Counted from the stretch's first letter, positions 12,376 through 25,764 are shown. The stretch: 64,000 nucleotides of DNA from Philopedon plagiatum (GCA_963971165.1 OZ020191.1:67190812-67254811); one strand, 5' to 3'. Notes: generated by a model from the sequence alone, not told the origin. Translations and numbers: made by a program.

Positions 12376-15300
12376 GTTTCGGAGTTATCAAACGATAAAT
12401 TCGAAATTTCCGCGATTTCCTATGATATCGATTACAGGTCGCAAAAGTTAATTAAATCGATTTTAATTTTTATAATTTGTAGAGGACCGGGAGCTTCAGA
12501 ACCCTATTGAAATCGGCGGTATTCGGAAAATGGGAAGTAATTCTTTTGAATTTTTTTTATTTCGAAAAGTGGCACTTGCAGACCCATATTCAATTCTACA
12601 TTGCTCGAAAACGCAGCGTCGGACAGAAAAACGGATTTGAACTTAAAACTAAAGAATCTCAAATACTTTCTTTTTGCAATACATTTACCTATACCTAAAA
12701 CGACTGGAAATTGGAAAAATTTGGTAAAAACTGGAAATTACGATTTTTCATACAAATTTTTGACGGTTGTCCATTTTTTTGGGGGTCAAAATGGATTCAA
12801 ATCGAAATCCCATGTACCTTATCGGAAAGAGCTCGCCGAACTACGTAATAAACATATTTTTTGGTTCCTTAATTCTTAATAGGAAAGGAGCAATCGATAA
12901 TTAAATTTCGGTTTTTAACCATTTTTTTTCATGACATCTCTACATTCGAATCACTCTGTATCTATTCCTATCTAATTTCTTCCAACTTTTTCAACGCTAT
13001 CCCTTGGTGATATAATCAGGCTTTAAAATGAATCCCGAATGGGTGATCCTGGGCCGGATTTAGGGGGTAAAAACACATTTTTTCTGTTTTTCTTTTCATC
13101 AAAATTCATCTTTAAATGGCATTATTATGTATTATTTCTCTTATTTAACAGCTCTTTTTTGGTTTATTTTCATCCCTTATCATCTGAGAACAATTCTAAC
13201 TAATTAAAATTCCATATTTTTTCGTTAAAGTTATAAATAAATACCTTTTTTCGCATCGCTGCAGGAAAAGTTTTAAAAAGTATATAATAATATATTAAAA
13301 GCCGTGCCTTGAAAAAACAATTGAACACCAATTGAAACATCGAAATTAAAATATGACCTGTCAAAATGTCATGAAAATAACAGTTTTTGTAGCGATATTG
13401 GAAGCTTCCTGGACCGATTTCGGCTTGAAATATACATGGCAAAGGTAAAACGGACTTTATATTTTTAATTACAATACATTTCATTGGACGATTTAAGCAT
13501 TAAAAACCAATTTTCTTTATCTTTCTGAGACGCTGCAAATGCATGTCAAAATCACTTTCATACGGAGAAATGTATTAAAATATGAAGGGTCGAAATGTCG
13601 CAAAAATGTCAGTTTCTCTTGCGAGATTTTATGGTTTCTGAACCGTTTCCGACTTGACAAATACCGGGCAATGCCTCTGTAGACCTTCCCGTGTGGATTC
13701 CGGAACAAATAATTTGAACAATTAGTCATTAAATACCAATTTTAACAATTTTTCGATGACGCGGCAAAGCATCATAGAAGGGCTTTATTCCATTAGGTAA
13801 TATACGGGGTAAATCACAATGACGGGTCTGATTTAAATTTTGCGTAGATTTGTTATTAATTTGGAATGGCTTATTCGATTGAAAAGAGTGATGTGGCAAT
13901 CGAAAGGAGAGCAAGTAAGCTATTGTATTTGAAAATAATTTCGACATTTCGTTGGCATGACGACGAAAAATTTGCTATTTCCGATATTTATTGAGTTAGA
14001 GAGTTGAAATTTGATATATGGGAAGAATTCGGTCAATCATTCAAAATTATATGTGTAAATTTTGATTAGCATGGTTTCTATAGCAACGATTAAGGATAAA
14101 GTTGACAATTTCTAACTCACGTACGGCTGATCTGATTGAAACGAGTGAGGTGGCAATCGAAAGGGAACGAAGTAAGCTACTTTTTTATGTGAAAATAATT
14201 ATGACATTTCGTTGCCATGACGACGAACAGTTTGCTATTTCCATTATTTATTGAGTTGAAGAGTTGAAATTTGATATCTGGGTAGAATTCGGCCAATCAT
14301 TCAAAAATATTTTTATAAATTTTGATTTCGATGATAACCATAGCAACGATTGAGTATAAAGTTGATCATTTTTAACTCGCGAACGGCTTATCTGATTGAA
14401 ACGAGTAAAGTGACGATCGAAATGTTAGAAAGTACAGTACTTTTTTATCTGAAAATAATTTTGACTTTTCGTTGCCGAGACGATGAACAATTTGCTATTT
14501 TCGGTATTTATTGGGTTGGAAAGTTGAAAACTGATATCTCGGAAGAATTCGGTCAATCATTCAAAAATATATCTGGAAAAATCGATTCCCATGGTTGGCA
14601 TAGCAACGATTAAGGATAAAGTTGACTATTTATAACTCGCGGACGCCTTCTGCGATTGGAACGAGTGAGGTGGCTATCGAAAGGGATGGAAGTAAACTAC
14701 TTTTTTATTTGAAAATAATTTCGATTTTTGGTAGTCATGACGACGATCAATTTGATTTCTCCGTTATTTATTGAGTTGCAGAGTAGAAATTTCGCATCTA
14801 AGTAGAATTCGGTCAATCATTGAAAAATATTTTTGCAATTTTCAATTTTAATGATTGCCATAGCAACGATTAGGGGTAAAGTTAACAACTTACAACTCGC
14901 GAAGGGCTTATTAGATTGAAAGAGGCGACGTTCATAATATGTATGCACAATTTTTTTCCATTGAGACATCAGTGGCGTGCCCGAAGGGCTCGCCACCAAT
15001 CTTCATCCAGCTCGACCATTTCAGGAAGATGATGTTATCTAATGAATGGTTCCAAGCCGATCGAAAGCTGACAAGCTTAATTTAGTAGGGTTTCAGCGAA
15101 ATCGTATATACTGTATTTATATGTAATAGGTGCTTGTATGTATATAGCGATACGGTTACGAAGGGCGCTCTATTCTGCATCATCAGTCCGTAGGAATGTG
15201 ATATCTTCCTTAATACATGGCCTACAAACACGAAACTTTCAGGGCATGACAATGATGATATTACCGACCTCATAGAACCCCCTCGGGGGGCGATTAGGCG

Positions 15301-15511
15301 CTCTACGCATGCTAGTTATAGAGCGCTAAAGGCGCTCTATATAACGTCCCGTCACTCAGAAATGTGTGGTCGTTGTCGTTGGTTTTGACATTTGCACATT
15401 TTCGATTTTTTTTCTCGAAAACGGTTAGAGGTGACGCAATCAAATTTTCTGGGTTAATAGAGGGATAGTACGGCTAGCTTCGGTTAAAAATTCAGTTATA
15501 CAGGGTGTTCC
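12376..15511 (+). repeat. Satellite unit 5 (type II, 3.14 kb)
   Basis: It begins like type I (GTTTCGGAGTTATCAAACG). After the TCTGAGAACA segment it diverges into a different 3-prime half (13,200-15,300) that includes a 260-bp tandem array and a segment with GTGGCGTGCCCGAAGGGC near 14,970. It ends with the GGGGGCGATTAGGCG block. Unit 7 has the same plan, and an inverted copy lies at 46.8-50.9 kb. Confidence 0.88.
13830..14930 (+). repeat. 260-bp tandem array (about 4 copies)
   Basis: The motif ATGACGACGAACAATTTGC recurs at about 13,959, 14,219, 14,479 and 14,739, a regular 260-bp period. Each unit also has CATAGCAACGATTAAGG and GAGTGAGGTGGCAATCGAAAGG. Copies are diverged from one another by roughly a tenth of positions, judged by eye. 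Confidence 0.9.
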
Positions 15512-18362
15512 GTTTCGGAGTTATTAAACGTCAAAGTCGAAATTTCCGCGATTTCCGTTGAAATCGATTACAGGGCGCAAAAGTTAATTAAACCGATTTC
15601 AATTTACAGAGGTTGTAGAAAACCGGGGTGTTCCGAACCCTATTGAAATTGGCGGCATTCGGAAAATGGGAAGTAATTCTTTTGAATTTTTTTATGTCGA
15701 AAAATGGCACTTGCAGACCCATATTCAATTCTACATTGCTCGAAAACGCTTTGTCCAACAGAAAAACGGATTTGAACATAAAACTAAAGAATCTCAAATA
15801 CTTTCTTATTGCAATACATTTACCTATACCTAAAACGACTGGAAATTGGAAAAATTTGGGAAAAACTGGAAATTACAATTTTTGATGCAAATCTTTGACG
15901 GTTTTTAAATGTTTTTGGGGTCAAAATGGATTCAGATCGAAATCCCATGTGCCTTATCGGAAAGAGCTCGCCAAAATACGTAATTTTCATGTTTTTTGGT
16001 TGCATAATTCTTAATAGGAAAGGAGCAATCGATAATTAAATTTCGGTTTTTAACCATTTTTTTTCATGACATCTCTACATTCGAATCACTCTGTATCTTT
16101 TCCTATCCAATTTCTTCCAACTTTTTCAACGCTATCCCTTGGGGATATAATCAGGCTTTAAAATGAATCCCAAATGGGTGATCCTGGGCCGGATTTAGGG
16201 GGTAAAAACACATTTTTTCTGTTTTTTTCCATCAAAATTCATCTTTAAATGGCATTATTATGTATTATTATTTCTCTTATTTAACAGCTCTTTTTTGGTT
16301 TATTTTCTTCCGTCGTCATCTGAGAACACTGCTAACTAATTAAAACTCCATATTTTTGCGTTAAAGTTATAAATAAATCGGTTTTCTTCCTTCGGCGCAG
16401 GAAAAATTTTAAAAACTGCGAATGTTAAACCATGCCATGAAAAAAAACAATTGAACTGGTGACGCTTTAGATCGAAGTTAAATTTGAGCTGTCAAAATAT
16501 CCAGTTTTCCTAGCGATATTTTAAAGATCCTGAGCCAGTTTAGGCTTGGAATATACATGGAATTGATAGAATGGACGGTTTTTTATCTATTCCTGACCAT
16601 TTCGTAGCACGAGATGGGCATTAAATATAATTTTTTTGGAATTTTTGTTGACCCTACATTGCATTATAAAAATCAATTTCTATACGGGAAAATGTATTAA
16701 TTTAATTATTATAATGTATAAAATGTCACAATTTGGCTAAAATGTCAGCATTCTGATGCGAAATAGGAACGACTCTGGACCAACTTCGGCTTCAAATTTA
16801 CCGGGCAAGGGATTTAGGGACCTTATACTTTCGGTAGAAAGACATTTCATTTGATAAATTTGGCTTTAAAAACCAATTTTATCGACTTTCCGATGACGCT
16901 ACAAGACATCATTGAAGATTCTAATATTGCGCTCAGTGGCATCGAAAAAATCCAAAAATATGCATTTTATTTTCTAACCATGAGCGTGTATACCTTTGGG
17001 GCAATATATTAATAATTATTATTTAATAATTTTAATTTAATTTTAGGGAAATGACTTGATTCGGATCGTTTTAAAGTAACCAGAACGATTCGAAAATACA
17101 TTTTATGCCTTGCGGCATGTGCATGATTGTATATATGTCTACAGGGTGTCCAAAAAGTCTTTGTATGCGGAAATATCTTTGCCATTAGTACGAAGATAAA
17201 CTTAATTGAGCCGGTTTTCAAGAAAATCGAAAATATTTAAGTTCCTATGTGTCGCGTTCTGTTGTGTTTTTATATATGTATACAGGGTGTCCGAAAAGTC
17301 TTTGAATGGGCACATACCTTTGGCTTTTGTACAAATAGTAACTCAATTGTCGGATTTAAAGCAAATCGTAGGTATATATTTGCATTTCAATGTGTACGGA
17401 TTTATATGTTTGTATACAGGGTGTCCTAAAAGTCTTAGTATGGGCAAATACTTCTACTAGTACGAAGATAAACTTAACTAATTAAGATTTTAAGTACATC
17501 GACTATATTCCTATTTAAACGTGTTAGTGCTAGTGTGAATGTATACAGGGTGTAAAAAAATTCTTGGAATGGGCAAATCCTCCTATTAGTACTTAGATAA
17601 ACTTTATTAGGCCGAATTTCAAGCAAATCGAATATATTTGTATTAATATGTGTTTATGTTTGTATGAATGTATACAGGGTGTCCGAAAAGTCTTGGTATG
17701 GGCAAATACTTCTACTAGTACCGACATAAACCTACTTCATTCGGATTTTAAGTAAATCGACTATATTCCTATTTAAACGTGTGGGTGTTAGTTTGAATGT
17801 ATACAGGGTGTCCAAAAAGTCTTGGTATGGGCAAATACTCCCATTATTAATTAGATAAACTTTATTGGGTCGGATTTCACGCAAATCGAATACATTTGTA
17901 TTAATATGTGTTTATGTTTGTATGTATGTATACAGGGTGTCCGAAAAGTTTTTTGTTGGCAAAAATAATTTCTACGTGTGGTGTTTGTATGTGTGTAGCG
18001 ACACGGTTACGAAGGGCGCTCTATTCTGCATCATCAGTCCGAAGGAGTGTGATATCTTCCTTAACACATGGCCTAGAAACACGAAACTTTCAGGGCATGA
18101 CAATGATGATATTACCGACCTTATAGAGCCCCCTCGGGGCGATTAGGCGCTCTACGCAATCTAGTTTTAGACCGCCTTTCAGGCCGGTCTATATACCTAG
18201 CTGTGAGTGAGAAAAATGTTCGTCGGTTGTCCAATTCTGTTTTTCGACAATCTCCATTTTTTTTCTCCGAGATGGTTGCTAGTGAAATGTTCAAATATTC
18301 TGGGTTAATAGAGGGGTAGTGCATCTAGCTTCGGTAAAAAATTCAGTTAAACAGGGTGTATG
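15512..18362 (+). repeat. Satellite unit 6 (type I, 2.85 kb)
   Basis: Type I plan with an expanded minisatellite (17,140-17,960, CAGGGTGTCC about every 125 bp). It ends in the GAGCCCCCTCGGGGCGATTAGGCG block and a short imperfect inverted repeat around ACCGCCTTTCAGGCCGGTCT (18,170-18,190). Confidence 0.88.
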
Positions 18363-21300
18363 GTTTCGGAGTTATTAAACGTCAAAGTCGAAATTTCCGC
18401 GATTTCGTATGATATCGATTACAGGTCGCAAAACTTAATTAAATCGATTTAAATTTTCGGAAGTTGTAGAGGACCGGGAGCTTCAGAACCCTATTGAAAC
18501 TGGCGGTATTCGGAAAATGGGAAGTAATGCTTTTGAATTTTTTTAGGTCGAAAAATGCAGTTTGCAGACCCCTCTTTGGCACCAAATAACTCGGTCGCCG
18601 GAACGTCGGACAGAAAAGCGGATTTGAACATAAAACTAAAGAATCTCAAATACTTTCTTTTTGTAATACATTTACCTATACCTAAAACGACTGGAAATTG
18701 GAAAAATTTGGGAAAAACTGGAAATTACGAATTTTGATGCAAATCTTTGACGGTTTTGAATTTTTTGGGGAGTCAAAATGGATTCAAATCGAAATCCCAT
18801 GTACCTTATCGGAAAGACCTCGCCGAACTACGTTATAAACGTGTTTTTTGGTTCCTTCATTCTTCATAGGAAAGGAGCAATCGATAATTAAATTTAGATT
18901 TTTCACGATTTTTTTTCATGACATCTCTACATTCGAAACACTCTGTATCTTTTCCTATCTAATTTCTTTCAACTTTTTCAACGCCATCCCTTGATGATAT
19001 AATCAGGCTTTAAAATAAATCCCGAACGGGTGATCTAGGACCGGATCTAGGAGGTAAAAACTCATTTTTTCTATTTTTTTCAACCAAAATTCATCTTTAA
19101 ATGGCATTATTATATATTATTTCTGTTATTTAACAGTTCTTTTTTGGATTATTTCCTTCCCCCATCATCTGAGAATACTCCACACTAATTAAAATTACAT
19201 ATTTTTTCGTTAAAGTTATAAATAAAAAGGTTTTTTTGCTTCGCTGCAGGAAAAATTTTAAAAAAATGCATATATTAATAGTCTGCCTTGGAAAATCAGT
19301 TGAAGCAGCCTATCTTTACGTCGAAATTAAAAAATATGACCTGTCAGAATTATGCAAAAATGTCAGTATTTTTAGTGATTTTGGAGAGATCCTGGGCCCA
19401 TTTCGGCTTGGAATATACATGGAAAAGACAGAATGGACTTTATATTTTTAATTATGGTGCATTTCATTGGGCGATTTAAGCACTAAATATCAATTTTTTT
19501 TATCTTTCTGAGACCCTGCAAATGGATTTAAAAATCAGTTTATACGGAGAAATGTATTATGATATGAAGGGTCTAAATGTCGCCAAAATGCCAGTTTTTC
19601 TTGCGAGAGTTTTAGGGTTTCTGGACCGTTTTGGGCTTGAAAAATACAGGACAAGGCCTCTATAGTCCTTCCCGTGTGAATTCCGGAACATATAACTTGA
19701 AAAATTGGGCATTCAGTACCATTTTTAACAATATATAGGTGACGCTGCAATTCATCATAGAATGGTTTTATCCCATTAGGTAGTATATGGGGTAAATCAC
19801 AATGACGGGTCTGATTTAAAATTTGCTTAGGTTTGTTATTATTTGAGAACGGCTTATTCGATTAAATCGAATGAGGTGGCAATCGAAAGGGAAGGAAGTA
19901 AGCAATTTGCTTATTTCAAAATAATTTCGACATTTCGTTGGCATGACGACGAACAACTAGATATTTTCGTTATTTTTTGAGTTGGAGATTTGAAATTTGA
20001 TATATGGGAAGATTTCGGCCAATCTTTCAAAACTATATATGTAAAATTTTGATTCGCACGGTTTCTATAGCAACGATTAAGGATAAATTTGACAATTTCT
20101 AACTCACGCACGGCTGATCTGATTGAAACGAGTGAGGTGGCAATCGAAAGGGAACGAAGTAAGCTACTTTTTTATGTGAAAATAATTTTGACATTTCGTT
20201 GCCATGACGACGAACAGTTTGCTATTTCCATTATTTATTGAGTTGGAGAGGTTGAAATTTGATATCTGGGTAGAATTCTGTCAATCATCCGAAAATATTT
20301 TTATAAATTTTGATTCCGATGATTACCATAGCAACGATTGAGTATAAAGTTGATCATTTTTAACTCGCGAACGACTTATCGGATTGTAACGAGTAAGGTG
20401 GCAATCCAAAGGCAAGGAAGTAAGCTCCTTTTTTATGTGAAAATAATTTTGACATTTCGTTGCCGTGACGACGAACAATTTGCTATTCCCGGTATTTGTT
20501 GAGTTGGAGAGCTGAAATTTCATATCTGGAAAGAATTCGATAAATCATTCAAAAATATATCTGTAAAAATCGATTCCCATGGTTGGCATAGCTACGATTA
20601 AGGATAAAGTTGACAATTAATAACTCGCGGACGCCTTCTGCGGTTGGAACGAGTGAGGTGGCTATCGAAAGGGATGTAAGTACACCACGTTTTTATTTGA
20701 AAATAATTTCGATTTTTGGTAGTCATGACGACGATCAATTTGATTTCTCCGTTATTTATTGAGTTGCAGAGTAGAAATTTCGCATCTAAGTAGAATTCGG
20801 TCAATCATTGAAAAATATTTTTGCAATTTTCAATTTTGATGATTGCCATAGCAACGATTAGGGGTAAAATTAACAACTTACAACTCGCGAACGTCTTCTT
20901 AGATTGAAAGAAGCGACGGTCATAAAATATATGCACAATTTTTTTTCATTTACAGATCAGTGGCGTGCCCGAAGGGCTCGCCACCAATCTTCATGCAGCT
21001 CGACCATTTCAGGAAGACGATGTTATCTAATGTATGGTTCCAAGCCGAGCGAAAGACGACAAGCTTAATTTAGTAGGGTGTCAGCGAAATCGTATATATT
21101 GTATTTATTTGTAATAGGTGTTTGTATGTATGTAGCGATACGGTTACGAAGGGCGGTCTATTCTGCATCATCAGTCCGAAGGAGTGTGATATCTTCCTTA
21201 ATACATGCTCTAGCAACACGAAATTTTCAGGGCATGACAATGATGATATTACCGACCTTATACGTCTGTATACAGGCTGTTCAAAGTCTTGATTGGAGAC

Positions 21301-21895
21301 AATACTCTAATACTCCTAGTAGTACCAGGATAAATGTAATTAAACCGGATTTCATGCGAATCGATTATATTTGTTTTTAAACGTGTTGTATATACGTATA
21401 CAGAGTGTCCGAAAAGGCTTGGTATGGGCAAATACCCAATCAAACCTAATTAATTCGTATTTTAAGGAAATCGACTATATTCCTATTTAAACGTGTGAGT
21501 GTTAGTTTGAATGTATACAGGGTGTCCAAAAAGTCTTGGTATGGGCAAATACTCCTATTATTACTTAGATGAAATTTATTAGGTCGGATTTCACGTAAAT
21601 CGAATATATTTGTATTAATATGTGTTTATGTTTGTATGCATGTATACAGGGTGTCCGAAAAGTCTTTTTGTTGGCAAAAATAGTTTTTACGTGTAGGTGT
21701 TTGTATGCATGTAGCGATACGGTTACGAAGGGCGGTCTATTCTCCATCATCAGTCCGAAGGAGTGTGATATCTTCCTTAATACATGGCCTAGCAACACGA
21801 AATTTTCAGGGCGTGACAATGATGATATTACCGACCTTATAGAGCCCCCACGGGGGCGATTAGGCGGTCTATGCACCCTAGTTATAAATCTGAAA
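18363..21895 (+). repeat. Satellite unit 7 (type II), last of the array
   Basis: Type II plan like unit 5, with a 260-bp array at 19,850-20,920 and a final run of CAGGGTGTCC minisatellite at 21,260-21,660. The array ends at about 21,895, in the ATGCACCCTAGTTAT block, where the sequence becomes unrelated. Confidence 0.87.
19850..20920 (+). repeat. 260-bp tandem array (about 4 copies)
   Basis: The same 260-bp family as 13,830-14,930, with ATGACGACGA at about 19,944, 20,204, 20,465 and 20,725. Corresponding copies in the two arrays match each other better than neighbours within one array, so the four-copy block was duplicated as a whole. Confidence 0.88.
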
Positions 21896-22790
21896 AATCT
21901 CTTTCAATTTTTTCCAAATTATATATTGAAAAGTCATTTCCTATCATAAAAGTTTACTCTACAGTATTTTCCTATAACTTCTTCGATTTGAGCTCCACTT
22001 CTCCCGTTATTCCTGAGCAAACCTGAGCAAATCCCATAATTCTTGAAATTTTGATTAGTTTGGTCACTTTGGTCATAAAAGGTTTAGGTATGTTAAATGT
22101 TCTGAAATGTCATTATGAAAAGGGTTTCTCTCAAAATTGACAAAAAATACACTGTAAACAGACCTTTCCAAACCAAAACCTTCCTCAATGGTTTCTTACT
22201 TTTACAACAGCAAAGAAGGGACAATCCACGGCGTATGATCCATTTAAAAGAAAATCAAAGTAGTCAAAATTAATAAAAATACATCAAAACAAAATTACTT
22301 TGGACAAATTTTCTTCAAAATCAAATTTTTTTCCTGGTTTTTTATTTACATAAAAAGAGGTAATCTGCGGCTTATGTCATGTTTTCTTTATTTCTTTTAA
22401 AACAATTTAGAGGGACCATAAGGGTAAAAAACAATAAAAAACAATCTGTAAGGTTACTTTAAAGGCCCCTTTAAGATGCCCCAATTTGGTGGGGCCACAA
22501 GGGTAAAGACGATAAAAACAACCTGTATGGCTACTTTAAAGGCATCTTTAAGATACCACTGTACTGCCTCAAATAGAAACTAAAAGCAGGTATTCAATCT
22601 TTTAATTGAAATACAACTTTACTCAAGCATTAAAATAGTTCCGACTGTTTTTAGAAAACACTGAAATATAAAAATCATGAACCTTGAGAGTTAGGTTTAG
22701 ATCGCGCGAAGATTATCAGGATTGAAAAATTCTAGCGCGGTCAATTTAATTGTTTATTTCCTTATAACTGCTGAACCGTTGGTTTAGAGA
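21896..22790. other. Non-coding stretch with a short tandem duplication
   Basis: No gene is supported. At 22,405-22,562 an approximately 80-bp segment is present twice, each copy with GGGTAAA, ACAATAAAAA/CGATAAAAAC, CTACTTTAAAGGC-like and TTTAAGAT blocks. The rest is simple AT-rich DNA. Confidence 0.5.
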
Positions 22791-22794
22791 AAAC

Positions 22795-23800
22795 ATTTTC
22801 AACGAAAAATATTACTCAGGATGTAAGGAACAACTTTTGTTCTTATAAGTTTTTAATTTTTTAAATTTGATCCCACTCAGTCCCGCGCATACGCGATACG
22901 ATACAGCGCTGGTGCTGTCGGTGGCGGGTAGCGCGGCAGATGGATGGAGGTCGGTCAGCCGGGGTTTGGTAAGGTTAAGTGGAGAAGGGTAATGCCCCAA
23001 GCGCTAATTGTGCAAGTATAGCCTGCACTTGACAGATTTTTTTATTGTTTCAGAGGTAAAATTTCATTTCAACACCGCATACCTAAGAAATCTTTCAAAA
23101 TGGTGCAGCCAGAGCCGAGACAGAATGGAACTGTAGTTTTTGGTAGGCCGAATTCAACGATATATATGCTGTATATTTTTTTAAGCTGGAATGAGGAGCA
23201 TCAAACTGCAGTTCCAGCTAAACCAAGGTATGTAAGTACATATTGTTCACACTAAATATACATGTTTTCTTTCTGTAAAATAAGGACGTCGCTTTAAGAA
23301 AAGGGTTGTTTTTGTTCAAGCCATGAATGAGGGTTGATATAGCTGCGACGGGCCCCCAGGGCACGTTTTAGAGTCAAATTTTTCGACAAAAAATATTTCG
23401 CACGATGTAAGGAACAACTTTTGTTCTTACACGTTTTTCAAAGCTTGCTGAGGTTGAAGGAGACCCTGAACCAACAGAACAAGCAAAATGTAATGCAATA
23501 CCATAGAGATTAAAAAATGCGTTTTTTAAATTAGTTTACAGTATGTGTTATATGGATAGCTATAGAATAAATATTACATTACTGTTTAGATTTCCTAGTA
23601 AAGGAAGGCCGTTATTCCTTCAGTCGCCTAAATTAAAAGAAAAATGTGGAAACATAGACCAGTACAGCCACACCATAGATTGTATTATAAGAAAATCTGG
23701 GATAGGAGTCCTAAAACCGCAGTTCCTGTAAAATCGAGGTATGCTTTGTAAGTATTTTTCACGCCGAATATACATGCTTTCTTCTGTAAAATAATGACAT
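22795..23800 (+). repeat. Diverged direct duplication (about 0.5 kb unit)
   Basis: GATGTAAGGAACAACTTTTG occurs at about 22,820 and 23,404. GCAGTTCC, a GTATG donor-like site and AATATACATG occur at about 23,210-23,262 and 23,720-23,775. The blocks keep the same order, so the region was tandemly duplicated and then diverged. The duplication includes the candidate exons described separately. Confidence 0.65.
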
Positions 23801-24104
23801 CACTTGTTTGTTATTTACCTACTAATTTTAATTTTATGTTTGAAATTTTGTTTGCTCAAAGAGTGCCCCACGAAATACCCTCTATACGTAATTAGGTATA
23901 AAGTGTAACTTTTTTGTAATTTTTAGGCATCGTTACCCGCGATGGGTCAGACAGGATGTTACCACACCCCCGGATCTAGCAACAGAATTTTCTCATATTT
24001 GTTCACCACCGAGCTGTGAAGAAAAAAGAACAATCACTGTGAATAATTGTATAAAAAAATCTTTTAATACTTCAAAGAAAAATGTCACATCCTATATCTT
24101 CTAA
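23054..24104 (+). CDS. Candidate spliced gene fragment with duplicated internal exon, unidentified
   Basis: Three exon-like blocks fit one reading phase. Block A (23,054-23,227) follows TTTATTGTTTCAG, stays open for 58 codons and ends AAG/GTATGT in phase 2. Block B (ATG at 23,644, to 23,738) ends GAG/GTATGC, also in phase 2. Block C (23,927-24,104) follows TTTGTAATTTTTAG, enters in the matching phase and codes for 59 residues to a stop. It contains HRYPRWVRQDVTTPPDL and a CSPPSCEEKRT segment. A and B look like diverged copies of one exon (shared LY, W and TAVP.K.R), so A or B may join C as alternatives. I do not recognise the protein. The start is uncertain: A lacks a confident first exon, though it has an internal ATG at 23,100. 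This is inference from splice signals and phase, with no expression data. Confidence 0.4.
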
Positions 24105-24685
24105 TAGAATTCAAGTTAAAAATTTAATATGTAAAACCCTATGAAGTGCGTGTTAATTAAACATATTGTGTTTAGCATTATTATATTTCATACAACTTTT
24201 AAGCTATAACTTAACTATGCGTAATTGTATGTGTTTAGTATTAAGTATTTCTAATATGCGATATCGGATGCCCTCTCCAGAGCTATGTTAAAAAAAATAC
24301 CTGATATTTTTAAAACATACTCTAAAGACAGTTTTAAATCAGTGACCCGATCATGACTACGTCACCTTATTTGGCGATGTTGCTCCATATTTAATATCTA
24401 ACCTAAAAAATCAAAGTATTAAGATTAAATGAGGCAGTGTTACCATATGGACTGACTAGTTTACGATTTGATCGCTGATTTAAAAATGGCTAACGAACAC
24501 CTGCTCGTCTTTATTGTCATGCCTATGCGCAATAATACGTGTAATATTTATTTGATCTTGAAACAATCATCGTACACCTGAGCAATATAAACACCTAACC
24601 TTAAAAATGCATAACAATTACATAACTTTGAAACAAATGGCCATTATAGATGCCTGCCCCACTAAATACATAACCTTTTAACAGC
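24105..24685. other. Non-coding stretch
   Basis: AT-rich sequence with only short frames. No repeat partner or gene was recognised in the window. Confidence 0.4.
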
Positions 24686-24688
24686 TGC

Positions 24689-24960
24689 TTGCGTTCAAGG
24701 CCAAGTTCTTGTGCCGACGACCTTGAAAACATGCATCACATATGTATCCTTGAAACAAGCGTCGTACACCTGGTCACCAGCAAACAAAGAAACATCTGCT
24801 CGCGTTCAAGGCCAAGTTCTTGTGTCGACGACCTTGAAAGCAGGCATCACAAATGTAACCTTGAAACAAGCGTCGTCCACCTGGTCATCACCAAACAAAG
24901 AAACATCTGCTCGCGTTCAAGGCCAAGTTCTTGGCCTTGACCTTGGAATAACACCTGCGC
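24689..24960 (+). repeat. 111-bp tandem minisatellite (about 2.5 copies)
   Basis: GCGTTCAAGGCCAAGTTCTTG recurs with a 111-bp period, together with CGACGACCTTGAAA, CCTTGAAACAAGCGTCGT and CACCTGGTCA. The period is a multiple of three, so two frames stay open through it (83 and 88 codons) simply because of the repeat. AGGTCAAGG/CCTTGACCTTGG-type motifs (nuclear-receptor half-site like) are frequent here and just downstream. Confidence 0.85.
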
Positions 24961-25509
24961 ATATCAAGGCCAAATAACAATAGCACAGCTGGGCGTTCAA
25001 GGTCGACCCTACTGCGCATGAGGAGACTCACGGAGCATCATATACCTCTACTGTGGTAACCCTGGAATATAATTTCATCAATCGCGATAGCTTAAAAATT
25101 GACATTTCTAAGAGTGTTGACGTTTGTTAATAATTGGCTATATTCAAATTTTTCTTCAATACTATCCCACTCAAATGTCATATACCTACTTAAAAAAATA
25201 AAAAGATAAAATTCACATTTATTCCAAATTTACCAATAGCAGCATACAAAATTCGAAATTTTATAACACCTTTAGAATAAAACCACCTAAATCATGAATT
25301 ATTTCAGCACATCTTTCCATACGACAAGAATGTTAATATCATCTGATTGCCTTTTCAGGACAGAAACACTTGTCGGGCTACGTTTCAAAGCAATTTTTTC
25401 CGTTTAAAAGCAATTATTGTGTGTTTTCCGCCTCTAATAATTATATTTTAAAATAGCAATGATATGGTATTAAGGAACAAAAAACAAAAAAAAATATAAC
25501 ATATACTGT

Positions 25510-25764
25510 TTGTATATGGATAGTGTAATGAAACCAAAATTTTTAAAAAACACTGCTATTAAAAATCAGAGACTACAAGACAAAACCGAGCAAAGAGTCA
25601 AAAAGTTTTTGATATCGCTTGACGAAAATTTTAAAACGCAACAACCTTATATCCGACAGGAACCAATCTTAGTACTAACTGGAACAGAAATAATTTTTTC
25701 TTCCTTACAAGAAAAGTGTAACGCAATTACTGAAGAAATCAATATGTTGACAAAATTTTATTAA
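25510..25764 (+). CDS. Hypothetical small protein, 84 aa
   Basis: An open frame from ATG at 25,510 to TAA, rich in K, E and Q, with no signal peptide or membrane segment. The second half has a mixed hydrophobic pattern (PILVLTGTEIIF) that could be folded. No domain was recognised and no second copy exists in the window. Flanking DNA shows no clear promoter or splice sites. It could be a remnant exon or a chance frame. Confidence 0.25.
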   Translation: MYMDSVMKPKFLKNTAIKNQRLQDKTEQRVKKFLISLDENFKTQQPYIRQEPILVLTGTEIIFSSLQEKCNAITEEINMLTKFY

